Numbered from the stretch's first letter, positions 34,957-49,900 are shown. The stretch: 64,000 bases of DNA from Luscinia megarhynchos (GCA_034336665.1 CM067584.1:2108001-2172000); one strand, 5' to 3'. Notes: a model not told the origin generated them from the sequence alone. Translations and numbers: made by a program.

Positions 34957-37900
34957 CTGCAGGGGAGGGAGGAAAGGGATGAGCAGCTGCAGCTGTGCCC
35001 TGTGCCCAGCGCCATCCTCGGGTGGGGAATGAAAACTCTCCAGCAGAGACGAGGAGCTCCTGGGGGTCGTGGTTCCTCATGTGGCACCTGCCCAGGGACA
35101 GTGACCATGAGCCTGGGGTGTGGCACATGCTCAGCTCAGCACAGGGACAGTGACCACAAGCCCAGGGTGCCACAAGGACAGTGACCACGAGCCTGGGGTG
35201 TCCCCAGGCCCAGCCCAGCACAAGGACAGTGACCACAAGCCCAGGGTGCCACAAGGACAGTGACCACCAACCTGGGATGTCCCCAGGCCCAGCACAGGGA
35301 CAGTGACCATGAGCCTGGGGTGTGTCACCTGCCCATCCAAGCACGAGGACAGTGACCACAAGCCCAGGGTGCCACAAGGACAGTGACCACCAGCCCAGGA
35401 TGTCCCCAGCCCAGCAGTTCCATCCCTGATAGGGACAAAAAAATCCCTTTCAGGAAAAACAGCAAGGATCTGCCAGGGAGAGGAATTTACAGCACTCGAT
35501 GTTCGTGGTTATGCAAAGACACGCCACCTTTTATCTGTGACTTTCTATTTCTGCTTTTAGGATCCTGCAGGGGTGATTTACACAGAATTTGGTAAAACAA
35601 AGTGTTTATCCCAAACTCTTTTTCCTTTGGCTCAAATGTGGTTTATTGAGGTTCCCACGCAAAGCAAACCAATGGAAAGTTACTTTGCTTGATTCAAGTA
35701 TTCCTCTGCTCTCCTGGGAACACATTTATAGAGTTTGTGACAATCAGAAAATATTTTTGTGAGGGAGCTGCCTCCACCAATTTAATTTAGCCAAGCGGAA
35801 AAAGCAAAGTAAGAAGTAAATTGGTTTTTACAGCATCTTTCAGTTTTAATAATCATAATATTATTACTCCTAACAGTAGAGCATGACTGTCTCTTTTAAA
35901 GATGTCTTTCCCTTAAAAAACAAAAACCTGCAGGATTCATTTTGGAATAGGAGATGCACCCATGAGAGCTAAGGGGATTTGTCTGGGGGAATGTGCAGCC
36001 TCCTAAATGCTCTGAACAAGTGTTCCCATGAAGGGCAAAATCCTTCTGCAGCCTTGGGCTCCCGAGGGTGGCCAGGAGAGCAGGAGCAGCTGGAATGAGG
36101 AGTGAGCCCCTCTCAGCCCTGGGAGCCCCGGATCCCACACCCCTGACACCAGGGAACAAACCAAGCAACCCCTGAACAGCCAACAATTCCCATTCCAGCT
36201 GCCAGACCCCCCAGGGCACTGCTGGGGAGGTGCCTGGAGCAGAGGCCGGGCAGAGTTAAAGGAATAAAATGGGATTTGTTAAAAGGTTTTTAAAGGATTC
36301 ACCTTGGGCAGTGCAGGAGCCCAGCTGCCCGAGATGGACCCACGAGTTTTCACACTTTTGTAAATTTTGGTCTATTTTCTATTGGGGTTAATTGTCCAAT
36401 TCCAGCTCCAGGTTATGCAATCCCATCCTCCCAGATTCTCCCCTCAATTTGTGTTTTTTGCACTTTTTGGGGCTGAAGCTGCAGCAGTGCCCTTCATCCT
36501 GGGGCTGGACAAGGATCGTTTCGCGTGAGCTGCGAGAAGAACTCGCTAACACTTTGTGTGGAGCCCAGAGTTAAATACCAACGCAGTGCAGAATCTGGAA
36601 AACACAGAAGCTCAGACTCAAGCACCATCACCTGCTGATGCTGTTTTTCTGGGCCAGCATCTGCCAGTCCTTGCCCTTGGCACCGGGCAAGTCGAAGGTG
36701 GCGCAGATGCGCTGCCGGATGGAGCGCGGGATCTTGAACGCCTTGGGACCCAGCTGGGCGGGGAAGGCGCTGTCCTCGTGGGCAAAGAAGGTGATGTTTT
36801 CTCTCTCAGTCTGCAGGGAACGGGAAGGCAGGGCAGGTAAAAAGCAGAGCAGGTAAAAAATAAAAGCAGGTAAAAAGCAAAGCAGGTGGAGGGAGAATCA
36901 AACCTGGCCAATGTCGCTTGCATTGACAGCAGGAAATGACTGAGGTGAGAGGTGATTTTGTGATTTGTGAAACAACACCTAGAACATCACAAGGACCTGT
37001 GCATAAAAAACCTTGAAATGGTGTTATTTTCCTTCCATGAGTTTTCTTTTTTTGGTTGTTTTTGTGTTACAGAGCAGTGCTGGGTTTCTAAATCTTTGAT
37101 TGCTCAAACTCGAAACATGGATGCAAAAATTTGTGTTTGTTTCTCCCTTTCTTTGGGTTTTTTTAAACACCTGAATTCCATAAGCACCTCAGCTCTCTGA
37201 GCCCCTCTAGAATCCAGGCCCTTTGTGGATCTGGCCCCTCTTTTCCCGTGGAATCCCACCAGCCTTGCATAACAGAGTCAAATTTCAGTGCATTACTCAT
37301 CCGAGAGTGACACAGCATCAATATTAACCAGCAGCGATGGCGCAGCCTCCATCCAGCATTTGTGACACATCCCTGGGGCCAGGCAGGCTCAGCCCTGGGC
37401 CCTGCTCAGGATGCAGAGCAGGAGATGCTCCTGCCCTGCACGTGTGAGATAAGCCCAGCGACCCGGGCGCTCCGGGGATTGTCACGCACGGAGCAGCTCC
37501 GGGGGGGAGTTGTCACTCATAGATTTATTTTGCAGTCAAATTATCCTCCCTCTTCAATCACTGCTGGAGATAGGCATGAGAAAACCTTCCACAGCAGCAA
37601 ATCTGCTTGAAGCAGAACCAGAACATGCTCTGGGGACTTGTGTACAGACAGGGCCCTTAAAAACACAGCAGAGAGGGAGAACAAGGCAGCAGCAACAGGG
37701 GCTGGAGACACAGAGAGACTGACAGAGGGGTTTTATGAAACAACAATAAAAGAGAGAAAACACTCGGCTGGTTCTGAGGAGTTTTTACACTGGATGATGT
37801 TCGTGCTGCTCTTGTCCAGCTGCTGCACTCCCTGCTCAGAGCATTTATGGGTGTAGAGCTCTAACCCAGAAGCATTAATCTGGATTACTCAACAAAGATG

Positions 37901-40900
37901 CTTAATAATCTATAAAAATGTAGCTGCTGAAGTTCTCGTGGCTGTAGGACAGATCAGCAGCTTGCCCAGCTGTAGCCACGGTTTTTTTTAGCCACAAGCA
38001 GGGCCCAGTCCCTAGGCACAGTTTGCAGCCCTGTCCCCAGCCCTGAGCACTCTGCAAGAGCCTCTTGCTAGAAACCTGCAGCCACCAACCCAAACAGTAA
38101 ATTATTAAATTATTGATAAATTATTGTTAGAGCTGTGGACTCTCTGTGCCTTGATTTCAGCTGGAAATGGGATCTGCAAAGACTGGCTCCAGCTTTGAGC
38201 AAAAACCACACGAGGAAAGGGCAAAACTGGGCGTGCAGGGAGGTGATGCCCATCCCTGGAAGGGCCCAAGGGGCTTGGAGCAGCCTGGCAGGGTGGAAAG
38301 TGGCCCTGCCCATGCCCAGTCCCTGCCCTAAAAAGCACCATTTAATCTCACAACCCTATCCACCATCAAATGCTATCTGCTCAACAAAATTTACTCCCAT
38401 GAGTAAACACTTTGAAGAAAAGCAGCATTATTTGGTAAGGGCAGGGAGGTTAGAGCCAAGAGGGCAGAAGCCACATTTGTCCCCTCTGCAGTCTAGATTT
38501 AAAAGCCAATGTAAATGAGTGCAGCAGCCTCATCCCTACACCCTTGGCTTTCTAAAGCCTGATGGAAACCAACATGGCAGAAAACAGGGATGGCTCCTTC
38601 CCATCTTTCTTTCCAGCCCATAAATCAAAGGGCAGCTCTGCTGCTTTTCAAAGCTACCTAAGATGGTGGATGGGCTTTAAGGTTCTTCCAACCCATTCCA
38701 ACTCAACCCAACTCAGCTAAACCCAACTCAACCCAATTCAACTCAACTGAACTCAATTCAATTCAACTCAACTCAACCCAACTAAACCCAACTCAACTCA
38801 ACTGAACTCAATTCAATTCAATTCAACTCAACTCAACCCAACTAAACCCAACTCAACCCAACTCAACTCAACTGAACTCAATTCAATTCAACTCAACTCA
38901 ACCCAACTAAACCCAACTAAATCCAACTCAACCCAACTCAAATAACTCAACTCAACTGAACTCAATTCAATTCAATTCAACTCAACTCAACCCAGCTAAA
39001 TCCAACTCAACCCAACTCAAATAACTCAACTCAATTCAATCCAACTCAACCCAACCCAACTCACCCCAACTCAACCCAATCCAACTCAACTTAACCCAAC
39101 TAAACCCAACTCAACTAAACCAATCTCAACCCAACCCAACTCAACCCAACTAAACCCAGCCCAACTCAACGCACCCCACCTCGCCCCACTCCAGGGTTCA
39201 GTTCCACGACCGAAGGTTTTACCTCGAGGACGGAGGTCTGGACGTGCAGCAGCTGCTCGTGGCCCTGCAGCTGCCGGACGCACACGGTGCAGCACAGCTG
39301 GGTGGTGGCGGGGCTGAAGCGCTCCAGGGAGAAGGCGCCGAGCAGGGGCCGGGAGCTGCCACGCCACACGCGGGAGAACGGCACCTCCTGTGGGACAGGG
39401 ACACCTCAGGGACACCTCAGGGACAGGGGACACGGCCAGAGGGGGAGCAGCCACGTCCTGCTCTGCTGGGGCCAGCTCAGTAACGTCCTCCCCAGCTCTG
39501 AGCCAAAAAATGGGGATTGCATTGATGAACACTGAGGTGTCGCAGTGACCGAGAGCTCAGGGTTCACCCAGGGGGACAAGAAATGGGAGACTCTTAAAAA
39601 AGATGCCTAAAGACACCCAAAAAAGATGCACTGCACTCCCCCCACCCCTTGCCAGGATCAGGATTCCTCTCTGGATCTCCTTGGAATCACCTTGTAACCA
39701 GAATCCAAGGAAAGGAATTTCCCACTGGGAGCTGCCCTGGCCCTGCCACCCTTCCCTTCTCCATCCCCAAGGAAAATCCCACTGGGAGCTGCCCTGGCCC
39801 TGCCAGGCTCCCCTCATGCCCCCTGCCTGTCACCAGCCCAGCCTGGATCCGAGCTGGGAGCAGGAGCAGTTGTAAGATGCTCTCAGTGATAAAGGAAACA
39901 TTAGCAAAATGTTAGAAGTGGAGCAACTGTAATTAGATTTTTTTTCAGGGTGATCATCTCTGCTTTCACTCGGAGTGGAAGAATCACTCAGCTGAAAGGA
40001 GCTGCATGAAACAATGCAGAGCAGCAAGGAGTGCTGGAACAATGAGTGGTTGGAGTATTCCAGAGATGATTTCAGCTCCATTCTGCATTTGTAATTAAGC
40101 TCCTTGCAGACAGAGGGGCTGTAAATCATCTCATGGCCCCGGGCAGAGCTGGATTCTGCAGGATGCAGGATGGGAGCAGACAGCTGCTCTGAGCACCCAG
40201 AGGTGCTGCCCAGCTCCGTGCCCATCCCTGTCTGCTCTGGATCCTCCAGGGTGGGCAGGCAGCCAGGCCCTGGGCAGCTGCTCCTGCCAGGCCAGGACAA
40301 ACACAGGCTCTGAGCAGAGTCTGCAGGAATGCTGGTGCCAGCTGCCATCAGCTGCCTTCCAGCAGCTCCTCAGCGTGATTTATTCACTGCCCTGGCCTTG
40401 GAGCAGCACTGCTGCTTGTCTGAGACATCATTTCCATAAATCTCCCCTCCCCACACTGCCCGGGGAGGTTCTGGTGGTGGACCAGAGACATTCCTGGAAC
40501 AGGCTGTGCTCAGTTGTTCCTGCCAGGCAGCACAAGCAGCTGCTCTCACAGGGTGGGACGTAGGAGAGGAACCCAGGGAACACTGGAAGAAACTCCACGT
40601 GCAAAAATAGATTCTTTTCTCTATAAAGAGGCTGGAAGCAAACCAGAGCTGTCACCAGACTTTTCACTGCGAGGGAAGCACAGAGCCAGGGGAGGTTCTG
40701 CAGCTCCTCTTAGGAGCAGTGCTTGTGTTTCTGAGCTGCCCAAACCATCCCAATCACACTCAGCTAGAAAATGTAAATATTCCTCTGGGGCAGGGCAGCC
40801 CTGGCTCAGCCCGTTCTGGCAGCTGAGGTTTTGCACAGGCTTTTTTCCAGCCCTGAGTCCCTGCTCTGATCAGGCTCTAAGTGGCACTTGGAGGTTGAAT

Positions 40901-43900
40901 TCCAGACATTTATTCTTCGTGTTTGGACAAGGGATTAGGAGACAATAAATTAATCAAAGTATGGAGCTCTATAATCTGCTGAGGGCAGAAGTGAATTTGT
41001 TGCATTAAGGGGAAACTCCTCTGATTTGATTTTCTTTTGGGCACACACTGGCAGGTCTCTGCTGAGAACTGGGACATCCTAACCCTGCTGGGTTTGCCTT
41101 TTAAAATACAGGTGAGTGAGAAGAACAAACAGAACACTGAGAAGCTCTTCTCCCTCAGAAGCTGAAAAGGATTAATTTACTTCATTTCTGAAGTTGCAGC
41201 CCAAATTATCCCCTCGTTGTTAACGAGGAGAGGCTTGCTCTGGCTCTGGCTCTGTGTTTATAACTTCCAGAGCCCATTACCCTCATGTTTTGGGGAACGT
41301 GGCAACACATTTAAAACAGATTTTTTTGCCAAAATCTTGGGGGATGAATAACTGTCTCTGCTTCTGGGAGAAGGGAGATTGTACATTCTAATTGAGTGCT
41401 GTATTTTAAAACCAGCCCACTCCATGTGCCAGCACATTCCTTAGGATTTCCAGTCATCAGAATCCTTGGAAATCCTTCTTTTGTTTTGATTTTTCCTTTG
41501 CGGTTTTCAACAGCCTCCTTAATTAATGGAGAAGAGAAAAACCAATTTGCTGCTCTTCAGTTCTAATGCTTGGTCTCTGTGTGCTGTGATTTGAACTCGT
41601 GGTTACATTTAAATGTCATTTGTAGCCCTATTTCCATAGTTATATCAAAACTGCAATGACAGATATTAGAAACATCTTGAGGAGTGGTTAAGTTTGAGCA
41701 GGAATATTTGCCTTCTGTTGGAGGCAAGTGAAACGAGGGAAAGCACAAGCATTTCTGTAAAATGACAAATTTACAGCACCCTGGTATAAACGAAATCTGT
41801 GTTTGTCAGAATCAAAAGGCAACATGTTTTTGTTAAATGCTCGGGAGGTTTAAAGCTGTTTAAATAAAAGGAACCTTGGTTCATTTGGGTTTTACCCCCC
41901 CAGGGCAGAGGGAAGCAGGGAAGTGCAGGTACCTGACAGGCAGTGAAGGGTTTGATTCTCCACAGGAAGGGAGGCACGTCCAGCACTGAGATCTGCAGGC
42001 TGCAGGTGTTGCCTTTGAAATGCAAAAGTTTGGGTTCCTCCAGCAACTGCCCCCCTTGGAGCCTTTCATCTGAAACCACTTCCTGCAAGGGAGGAGGAGA
42101 GAATATTGTCAGTATTGGGAAGAAACCCCAAACCCAACGAAAACCCCTCTCTCTGCAGGTCCCAGGCTCCCCCCAGTGCTGGATGCACTTGAGTTTCTCT
42201 CGTGGGCAGCTGATGGGTTTGATATTTGCATTTCCCCAAAGGCTGGGTTTGGGCACTGCCAGCCCCATTTCTGGACACATCACGGTGGTTGGACACTGAA
42301 TTTTTGGCTCTCCAGCACCCCCAGCACTGCTGGGCTCCAGAGCAGCTTGGCTGGAACTCCTCTCAGGGCTGTTCAGAGCCCTCCAATACTTCAGGTGAAA
42401 TCATTCACTTCCATTTCCCACCTCTGTGGCACTTTCAGAGCTGCTGGCCACGACCCTGAGCAGTGTGAAGGGCAGGCTCTGGGCAGGGGTTTGCACTACA
42501 GCCCTCCAGGGCTCTGTTCCAAGGGAAATTTGTATGTAATTCTGTGAATTTAAAACATAATGGCTAAAAAAAAAAAATCACCCCTGCCTGCACTTAAGTA
42601 ATGTTTATTCCTGTGCTGCTCAATAAAAACACCAGTGGGGGAGGAAAGGTTGCAGAAGTCTTTAAAAATCAGCAGGCAAGCAGTGCTTCCAAATTACCTT
42701 TCTTAATCCACATAAATTATATCAAATCTGTGTCATCGAAGGGGTTTAGTGCTTGTCAGGACCAAAGTCGTCATTAGAGGAGCTCCTGGAATCGTTGTGA
42801 CCTTCTGAAAATTCAATGCTCGAGCTCTCTGCAACTGCACTAATGGATTTGTATTATAAACCAATTTTTACAGGCATTTAGGTTGGTTTAACCCCTGGTG
42901 GTTGGGTTCATATGAAGGAAGGAATTGGGAGACTTCAGCTTTTGGTTTCCAGCCACAAAGGGAGCAGATTATTTCTTATCCATTCCCAAAATTCCTTGAG
43001 CACATTGGGTGTTTTTGCTGCTCTGCCTTCAGGGACAGACATGGGACTCCTCCAGCAGCATTTGGGCAAAAAAATTGGACAAAAGGATCTGAGTTTCTTC
43101 AATTTTGAGAGCCAGGAGTTTCCCAGCGCACTCAGAACTTCACAAAGGCCCAGCTCTGGATGAGCAAGGAGAGTTTCCACGCAGGGGAAAAAATCAAAAC
43201 CAAGGGAATTTTGTCTCTTACATAAACCTGCACCGTGTAGGATAAACTGTGAAACACAACTTGGCAAACCCAGCTCTGATATTTTACCCCAAAACCTCTG
43301 GAATTCCCCGTGTTCCCCACGACTCTGACTTGGTTTAGGGGCTGCATCATGCCACAAATGCACGTTTGTCTCACTCTCTGCAAAGCCCAAGCTCTCGCTC
43401 CTGGGAGCAGACAGAACTAGTAATTATTCTTCTGATCATTTCCTCCAGACTCATCAGGAAGACACCGGTACCCACTAATTGTCTAAGTGTTATAAAGAGG
43501 ATAATTACAAAGCCATTGTGAGCCTCTAACAATCCCATATTAGAAGCACAGAGCCAGCAGCGTGTGCTTCACTCAGAGCCGTGTTTCCATTCTGCAGCAA
43601 AAGGAAGGGAAAATTCATCTCACAACTGTTTGCATTTCAGTTCCCCAAAAACAGCGTTTTGTGAAAGCTCCTGGGTTTACCAAGAGCCAGAGAATGTCAT
43701 TGTACTGTCCTGGAACACCGTGCAGGAAAATCATTCCCATCTCAACTGGCATGTCTGGATTGGGTTTGGTTTTTTTTTAAGAGGAAATGCAGGATAATTG
43801 AATTTTTGTAAATCGGGGCTGGGTGAGTTTGGGTAGTTGAGAATGTGGCAAAAAAATGAGAGAGCCAACAAGAGAGTCTGGCTGCCCTAAAGCTCTCAGA

Positions 43901-46900
43901 GGAAATCCACAACTGCAGGGAAATGAAGGGATTTATTCTGATGGTGCAGCAGTGCTTAAAAAAAATCCACTATTCTCATTGGGTTAAGCTTGGGGCTGCC
44001 CAGGGAGTAAAAGTCAACATTTTATGGGAAAACCAACCAGGCCCAGAGGAGCAAAGCGAAGCCATTTACCTGGAATGCACAAGGGGTGTTATCCACACAA
44101 TAAACCCTCAGATTGTAATCCAGAGAATTGCAAGACAGGCAGCCAAAAACGGCGACTTTCAGCTGTCGAACGGCGCAGTCAGAGATGGGTTCCCCAATTA
44201 GGGCATAAGTTCCAAAGCTGTTTAAGAGAATGTGACAGGCATAAGGATCCAACAGGCAGTAGCAAGAAGTAGTTTCCTCTTCCACAGACATCACTTCCTG
44301 CAAAATGAAATTCAGGTTTAAAAAGAATAAAGCGAAGTCGAATCAATAGGCCTCGACAATAGGAGTCATGGCATTAATTCTTTATTTTTACTCAAATGCA
44401 GAGCGTTGCTGAGAGCCAGGCTGCACTCCTGGGGAAGGGGAGAAGGGGAACTGCTTCCCTGAGTAAATATTCCCAATTTAGCCCTGAGTCAGCAGGAGGA
44501 TTTATGGCCATGCCCTGTGCAGAGCTCGCTGTGTACATACAATCATAATGATGATGCCTAAGCAATTTTAGCAGCTTTTTTTTCAAGTGCTCTTGACTTC
44601 CTGGCTAATTTTTCCCCCAATGTCAAGTTAAAAAATTACCTTGAAGGTTAAAGTCAATAAGCAAACCTTGAACAATGGCTGGGGTTTGAATTCCTTCCAG
44701 AACACCCATTACAGCCACATTTGCCTTCCTCAAAAAATACCTCTGCTGCTCAGTCCTGCCCTGTGCCCCTCTGTCCCTCTGTCCCTGTGTCTTGTGACCT
44801 TCTGTCCATCTGTCCCTGTGTCTCCCTGCCCCTCTGTCCCTCTCCTCAGTGTCCCAGGCTGTTTGAGGCCAGCACTGCTGGAGCTGCCCAAGGACTGAGT
44901 AAATCTGAATTAGGAAAATGGAATTTTTAGCCTGGGAATGGTTGAAAGCAGAGCAAAAAGCAGGCAGAGGGACAGGACAGAAGGACAGGCTGCAGCCGTG
45001 GGATCCATGGCTGGGCTTTGTGGCCACAAACTTCTGCACACCTTGGTAAAACACCCCAAAACAGTTCTGCTGCTTCTCCACAAAATGCAAAATCTTTTTG
45101 CTGTCACTGTTTCTCCCAGATGCCTCTGTGTGCCTATCCCTGCCAGAACCTCTGTATGGCCAAGGCCAAATTCAATTTCCCTGCTGGGCACAGGGTAAAT
45201 AATTCCATTTCCCCAGTGGGCACAGGCTAAATTCCATTTCCCCAGTGGGCACAGGCTAAATTCCATTTCCCTGCTGAGCACGGGGTAAATTCCATTTCCC
45301 CACTGGGCACAGGCTAAATTTCATTTTCCTGGGGCTGGGCACAGGGTAAATTTTATTTCCCCAGTGGGCACAGGCTAAATTTCATATCCCAAATGGGCAC
45401 AGGGTAAATTCCATTTTTCTGGGGCTAGGCACAGGCTAAATTCCATTTCCCTGGTAGGCACAGGCTAAATTCCATTTTTCTGGGGGCTGGGCACGGGCTA
45501 AATTCCATTTCCCCAGTGGGCACAGGCTAAATTCCATTTCCCTGGTAGGCACAGGCTAAATTCCATTTCCCTGGTAGGCACAGGCTAAATTCCATTTTTC
45601 TGGGGGCTGGGCACGGGCTAAATTCCATTTCCCCAGTGGGCACAGGCTAAATTCCATTTCCCTGGTAGGCACAGGCTAAATTCCATTTCCCCACTGGGTA
45701 CGGGCTAAATTCCATTTCCCTGGGGCTGGGCATGGGGTATATTCCATTTTTCTGGGGCTGGGCACGGGGTAAATTCCATTTTTCTGGGGCTGGGCACAGG
45801 GTAAATTGCATTTCCCTGGGGCTGGGCACAGGCTAAATTCCATTTCCCTACTGGGCACGGGGTAAATTCCATTTTTCTGGGGCTGGGCACGGGGTAAATT
45901 CCATTTCCCCAGTGGGCACAGGCTAAATTCCATTTCCCCACTGGGGACAGGGTTAATCAGTCCCATTTCCCCGATGGGCACAGGCTAAATTCCATTTCCC
46001 TGGGGCTGGGCACGGGGTAAATTCCATCTCCCCGCTGGGCACAGGGCTAACCAGTCCCGTTTCCCTGGGGCTCACCTCCCACTCGCCCTGCTGCGTCCTC
46101 CGTTTGAGGCGGATGCTCCAGTGCTGGGGGTCGGCGTGGGCGCAGTGCGGGATGCTCAGGGCGCACGGGGAGCTCACAGCCAGCTCGGGGGGCCCGCAGC
46201 TCACCTCGGGCCCCAGCAGCACCTCGGGGCCCTCGGGCTCCAGGCTTGGGGCAGCAAAGACAAGAGTGGCTGTCAGCAGTGAGAATTCCCTGAAAATATT
46301 CTCAGCTCAAATCCAAGCACCTCCCTCATCTGCTCATTTCTGCTCGTTTCGCATGGAAGCAGCAGCTGGAGATGAAACAAACCCATTAGACCCCATCTAA
46401 CTCCAATCAGCGCCTGGTCAGTTTAGGAGTGTGGTATTTAAAATACATTTCAATTTGTTTAACCCAAATGCAGCCCTGCAAACGCTCTGTGCCAGCCAGC
46501 CCTGCTTCGAGCACCAGCTGCTCCCGTCCCCACCGTGCTCTGCCTTCAAACGCTGCCATCAACAATATTTTCACAGGAGCGAAGATAAAACAAATTATGG
46601 TTTAAAAAACACAGGCTCATAAATTTTTCCAGATTGAGTGTGATCTCCCTGCTTTGAAAACCCATTTGTATTCTGCAGGAGGAAGGAGCTCGGTGTTTTT
46701 TACAGACTCAGGGGAAGGGCTGTGCTTGGATTTAGGATTGGGCCAGGTGGAGCTGTGGGACAGGCAGGGGAGATCCCACCAGCACAGCCCAGCTCCAGGG
46801 ATTCACCTGGCCCGAATTACTGGCTGCTTCCTCTGCCTGCTGACTTCCAGAGATGTGTAATCTGCTTTTCTTCTCTCCCACTCCAACAAATTGAACCCAC

Positions 46901-49900
46901 CCCCACACCCACGTGTTTTCTGCATCTCTTGGAATAAATCCCTGGGCTGGAGCAGTGCCAGAGTGGAGGAGACTCCCTTGGACACTGAACCAGCAATTGA
47001 AACCTCTTGTCCCACTGGTTTTGTTGCTGTTTGGTTGTATTTTTGTATTTTAATTCATTTGGGTCGTGTGATCCCCATGATTGGCTTCTAAATTACTGGG
47101 CATGCAGTCCCCTCTTCAAATGAAAGCAAATGGTGTTTCCAAGATAAAAAAATGAGAGGAGGAACCTCAACCAAGATGGAAATCAGGGAAAGGACCTCAA
47201 ACAAGATAAAAATAAAAAGATACAGCAATGAAACCAGGGTGTAAAAAGGGGAAAAGCCCAAGCTGACTTGGAAACCCCATTCCAGTGGCTGGGCTGACAC
47301 CCTGACGTGGAGCTGTAGCTGTGGGTGCACAGAAAATGCAATTCTCGAGCACCATTCCTGCTAAAGAGAGGCTGGAACGTCCCAGCCCTCCCCTCAGTCT
47401 GTGTGTGCAAGTCTGGGTGAGAGGGAGACTCCAGGGGAATAAAAAAAGGCACAACAGGGTAACAAAAAAAGGCCAGTTTCTTTTTTTTTTTCCTTTCTCA
47501 AGTGCCACAATAATAAATTCTGCTGAAGCCTCGGTGCTCCCAAGTGTCTGTAGGATTCTCAGGTTAAAAAAAATAAATCAAAGCACTCCCAGAGCCCCAG
47601 GTGCAGCTGCTGAGCTCCTCCTGAGCAGGGAGGGGAGAAGGGAGCAGCAGGCAGGAGAATTCCAAGGGTTTCGCAGGAGCTGCACTCCCAGAACATTTCT
47701 GTGTCCCTTTCAGGGTCACACCCTGCAGGACCAGGAGTGACTCCTGCACCCAAACCCATCTAGGAAGGCAGATCCCTGATCCTGATCCCTCACCTGGACT
47801 CCTTCTGGGTGATGGCCAGGTAGATCTCCCAGGAGCTCTCCTCTGGAATGGCTCCGTGTGGAATCAGCAGACTGACCCCTGGGGAAGAGCAAGGACAGGG
47901 CTGAGCCTTGGGAAAGGCAGGATGTCAGGAGCAGGGAGCACACCCCGAGGGAGCAGCCCCAAGGGAATGCTCCTCTGAATTCCTGCTTTCATGGCAACGC
48001 CAGCAGATCAAAGGAGCAGGAATTATCAAAGGATACAAAGCTGTTGCTTTTCCGTTCAGGGAAAAGACATCTTATTTCCCAAAAAGCCTCTTAAAAGATC
48101 TTCGCTTTTTGAAATCAAGCCTGATCATTGTGGCATCCCAGGGAACGTCCCCATGGAGAGAGAGCTGCAGGGCAATCACCCCTTTGTCCCACACATCCCA
48201 GCTCCTGCATCCAAGTGATCCCACTCCTTTCACACCACCAGGGTGGATCAGAACTGAACAAGGCACCTTGCACTGGGTTCCACTGGAATTAAACTTTGTC
48301 TCACTCCCAGGAGAGGGGGAATGTGTTTGGTTTGGATCTGTGACAGGATGCTGAGGCACTGACTCGATCACACTGGAATTCACAACTGCTTGGCACAGCT
48401 GATCTTACATAAAGGCTGCAAGAATTACATAAATTTCAAGTGGACCAAATACATATTTTAATAATCTAATTGATGGGACTATCATTACATAAAGTAGCTA
48501 AATATACAGTATGAGGGAATTCTTAATTCATGCCTTAACTTGGTGCCTCTGCAATGTTCCTTCCTCAGCACAAAACCAGGCTGTGGAGAACTGAAAACAC
48601 TCCACACGTTGTGCATGCCTGGGCTGTCACTGTTATCAACCCTCTCTAAACACAAACCACGTTTTTGATGGCAACCTTTAAAGCACCCGTTTTGTGGGAC
48701 ATGAAGGATAAAGCTCTAAATCATCCAGTTCAACCAGAGAGCAGCAGATAATCCTGGAGCCACTGGTCAAACGAAAACAGAGCTGAATTTAAAGTGAATA
48801 AATACCACTGGAGTTGAAGGATGATAACCCCTGGCTGGCAGTGGGGGATCTGGATTTTTGTGCTGCCTTTTGGGGAGAGAAGGTGCCCAAGGTAAGGACT
48901 GGGGTTTGGGGTGGTGCAAACACAGCCCTGGGTGTGACCCTGATCTCAGCCTTTGCTGGGCTCTGATCTGCTGTTCAGCTCATTCCCAAAAAATCCTGCA
49001 GCTCTGAAGCACATCCTAGAGAAGCCTGAGGTCACAAAACTCCTGAGCAAAACAGAGGGAACAGAGGGAGCAGAGGGAGCATCCCACAGCCAGCCTGGGG
49101 TGTTGGGGCTTCCTGGGGCAATCTGGGGAGCTTTTTGCTCCAAGAAAGGGGCAAACAGGCAGGCAGGAGCCTGGAGGGCAGTGGGGCTGTCCCCAGGCCT
49201 GGCTGCTGTCCCTCTGTCCCCCCAGCAGCTGCTGCTGGAGCCCCTTACACAAATCCAGCATCGACCCCTCCCGGGGAGCCTCTCCTTTGGAGCAGCATCC
49301 AAGCAAGGCACAGCTTTGATTAATGTGACTTTCATGCTGAAGACATCAAGAGAGGCAGTAATTTAGAACAGTTCAAATAGGCATAATGCCCCTTCAGTGC
49401 TCAGCCCAGGCTTCCCTCTGATCACCCGTGTCCTGTGTGGGCAACGTGCCCTACTTCCCAAAATTTGCATTAACGGGGCCCCTACTCCTTCTTTCCTGGC
49501 ATAAAAAAACCCCAAAAACTTAGTTATAAAGCACTAAAAACACTCAGGCAGCCTAATCTCAAATTCCTTTATGTGCTTTGAAGAGCAAGGAGCCCCCACC
49601 TGTGTTTGGGATCACCAGGCGGCCGCCCAGGTGCCCGAACAGAGCCGTGCTCCTCAGCTCGCTGCTGCTGGAGATGGAGGCCAGGCTCTGGATGAACATG
49701 GCTTTGTTCCTGGCCTGGATGGTCCCGAAGGGCCTGGGGGTGCCGTGGGGGAAGCCCCCAGGCGGGGCTTTGCCGTGGTACTCGGCCCTGTCGCTGACGC
49801 CCAGGGACACCATGAAGGAGCTCTGCACCTTGACCTTGATGTCGGCCAGGGGGTTGAACAGGGACGACTCGGTCATCAGCTCCTTGTCCAGGGGGTCCTG

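Larger units (their letters stand above)
36811..39222 (-). other. UNC5D: UNC5D intron within the UPA to death-domain region
   Basis: 2412 bases. Holds the CR1 tip and the pentanucleotide array next to the donor; otherwise plain sequence. Confidence 0.9.
44298..46075 (-). other. UNC5D: UNC5D intron dominated by a minisatellite
   Basis: 1778 bases, of which about half (45165-46070) is the 29-32-bp array touching the donor. Confidence 0.9.

Noticed and set aside
45676..46222. minus-strand frames extending the exon into [10 protein letters not shown] repeats as a coding extension
   Set aside because: The conserved exon ends at QQGEWE with a good donor and the next exon follows in phase. The extension is array sequence, reported only as possible intron retention.
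48690..48740. possible CR1 fragment (AAATCATCCAGTTCAACC)
   Set aside because: Only about 18 bases resemble CR1; too short to call.
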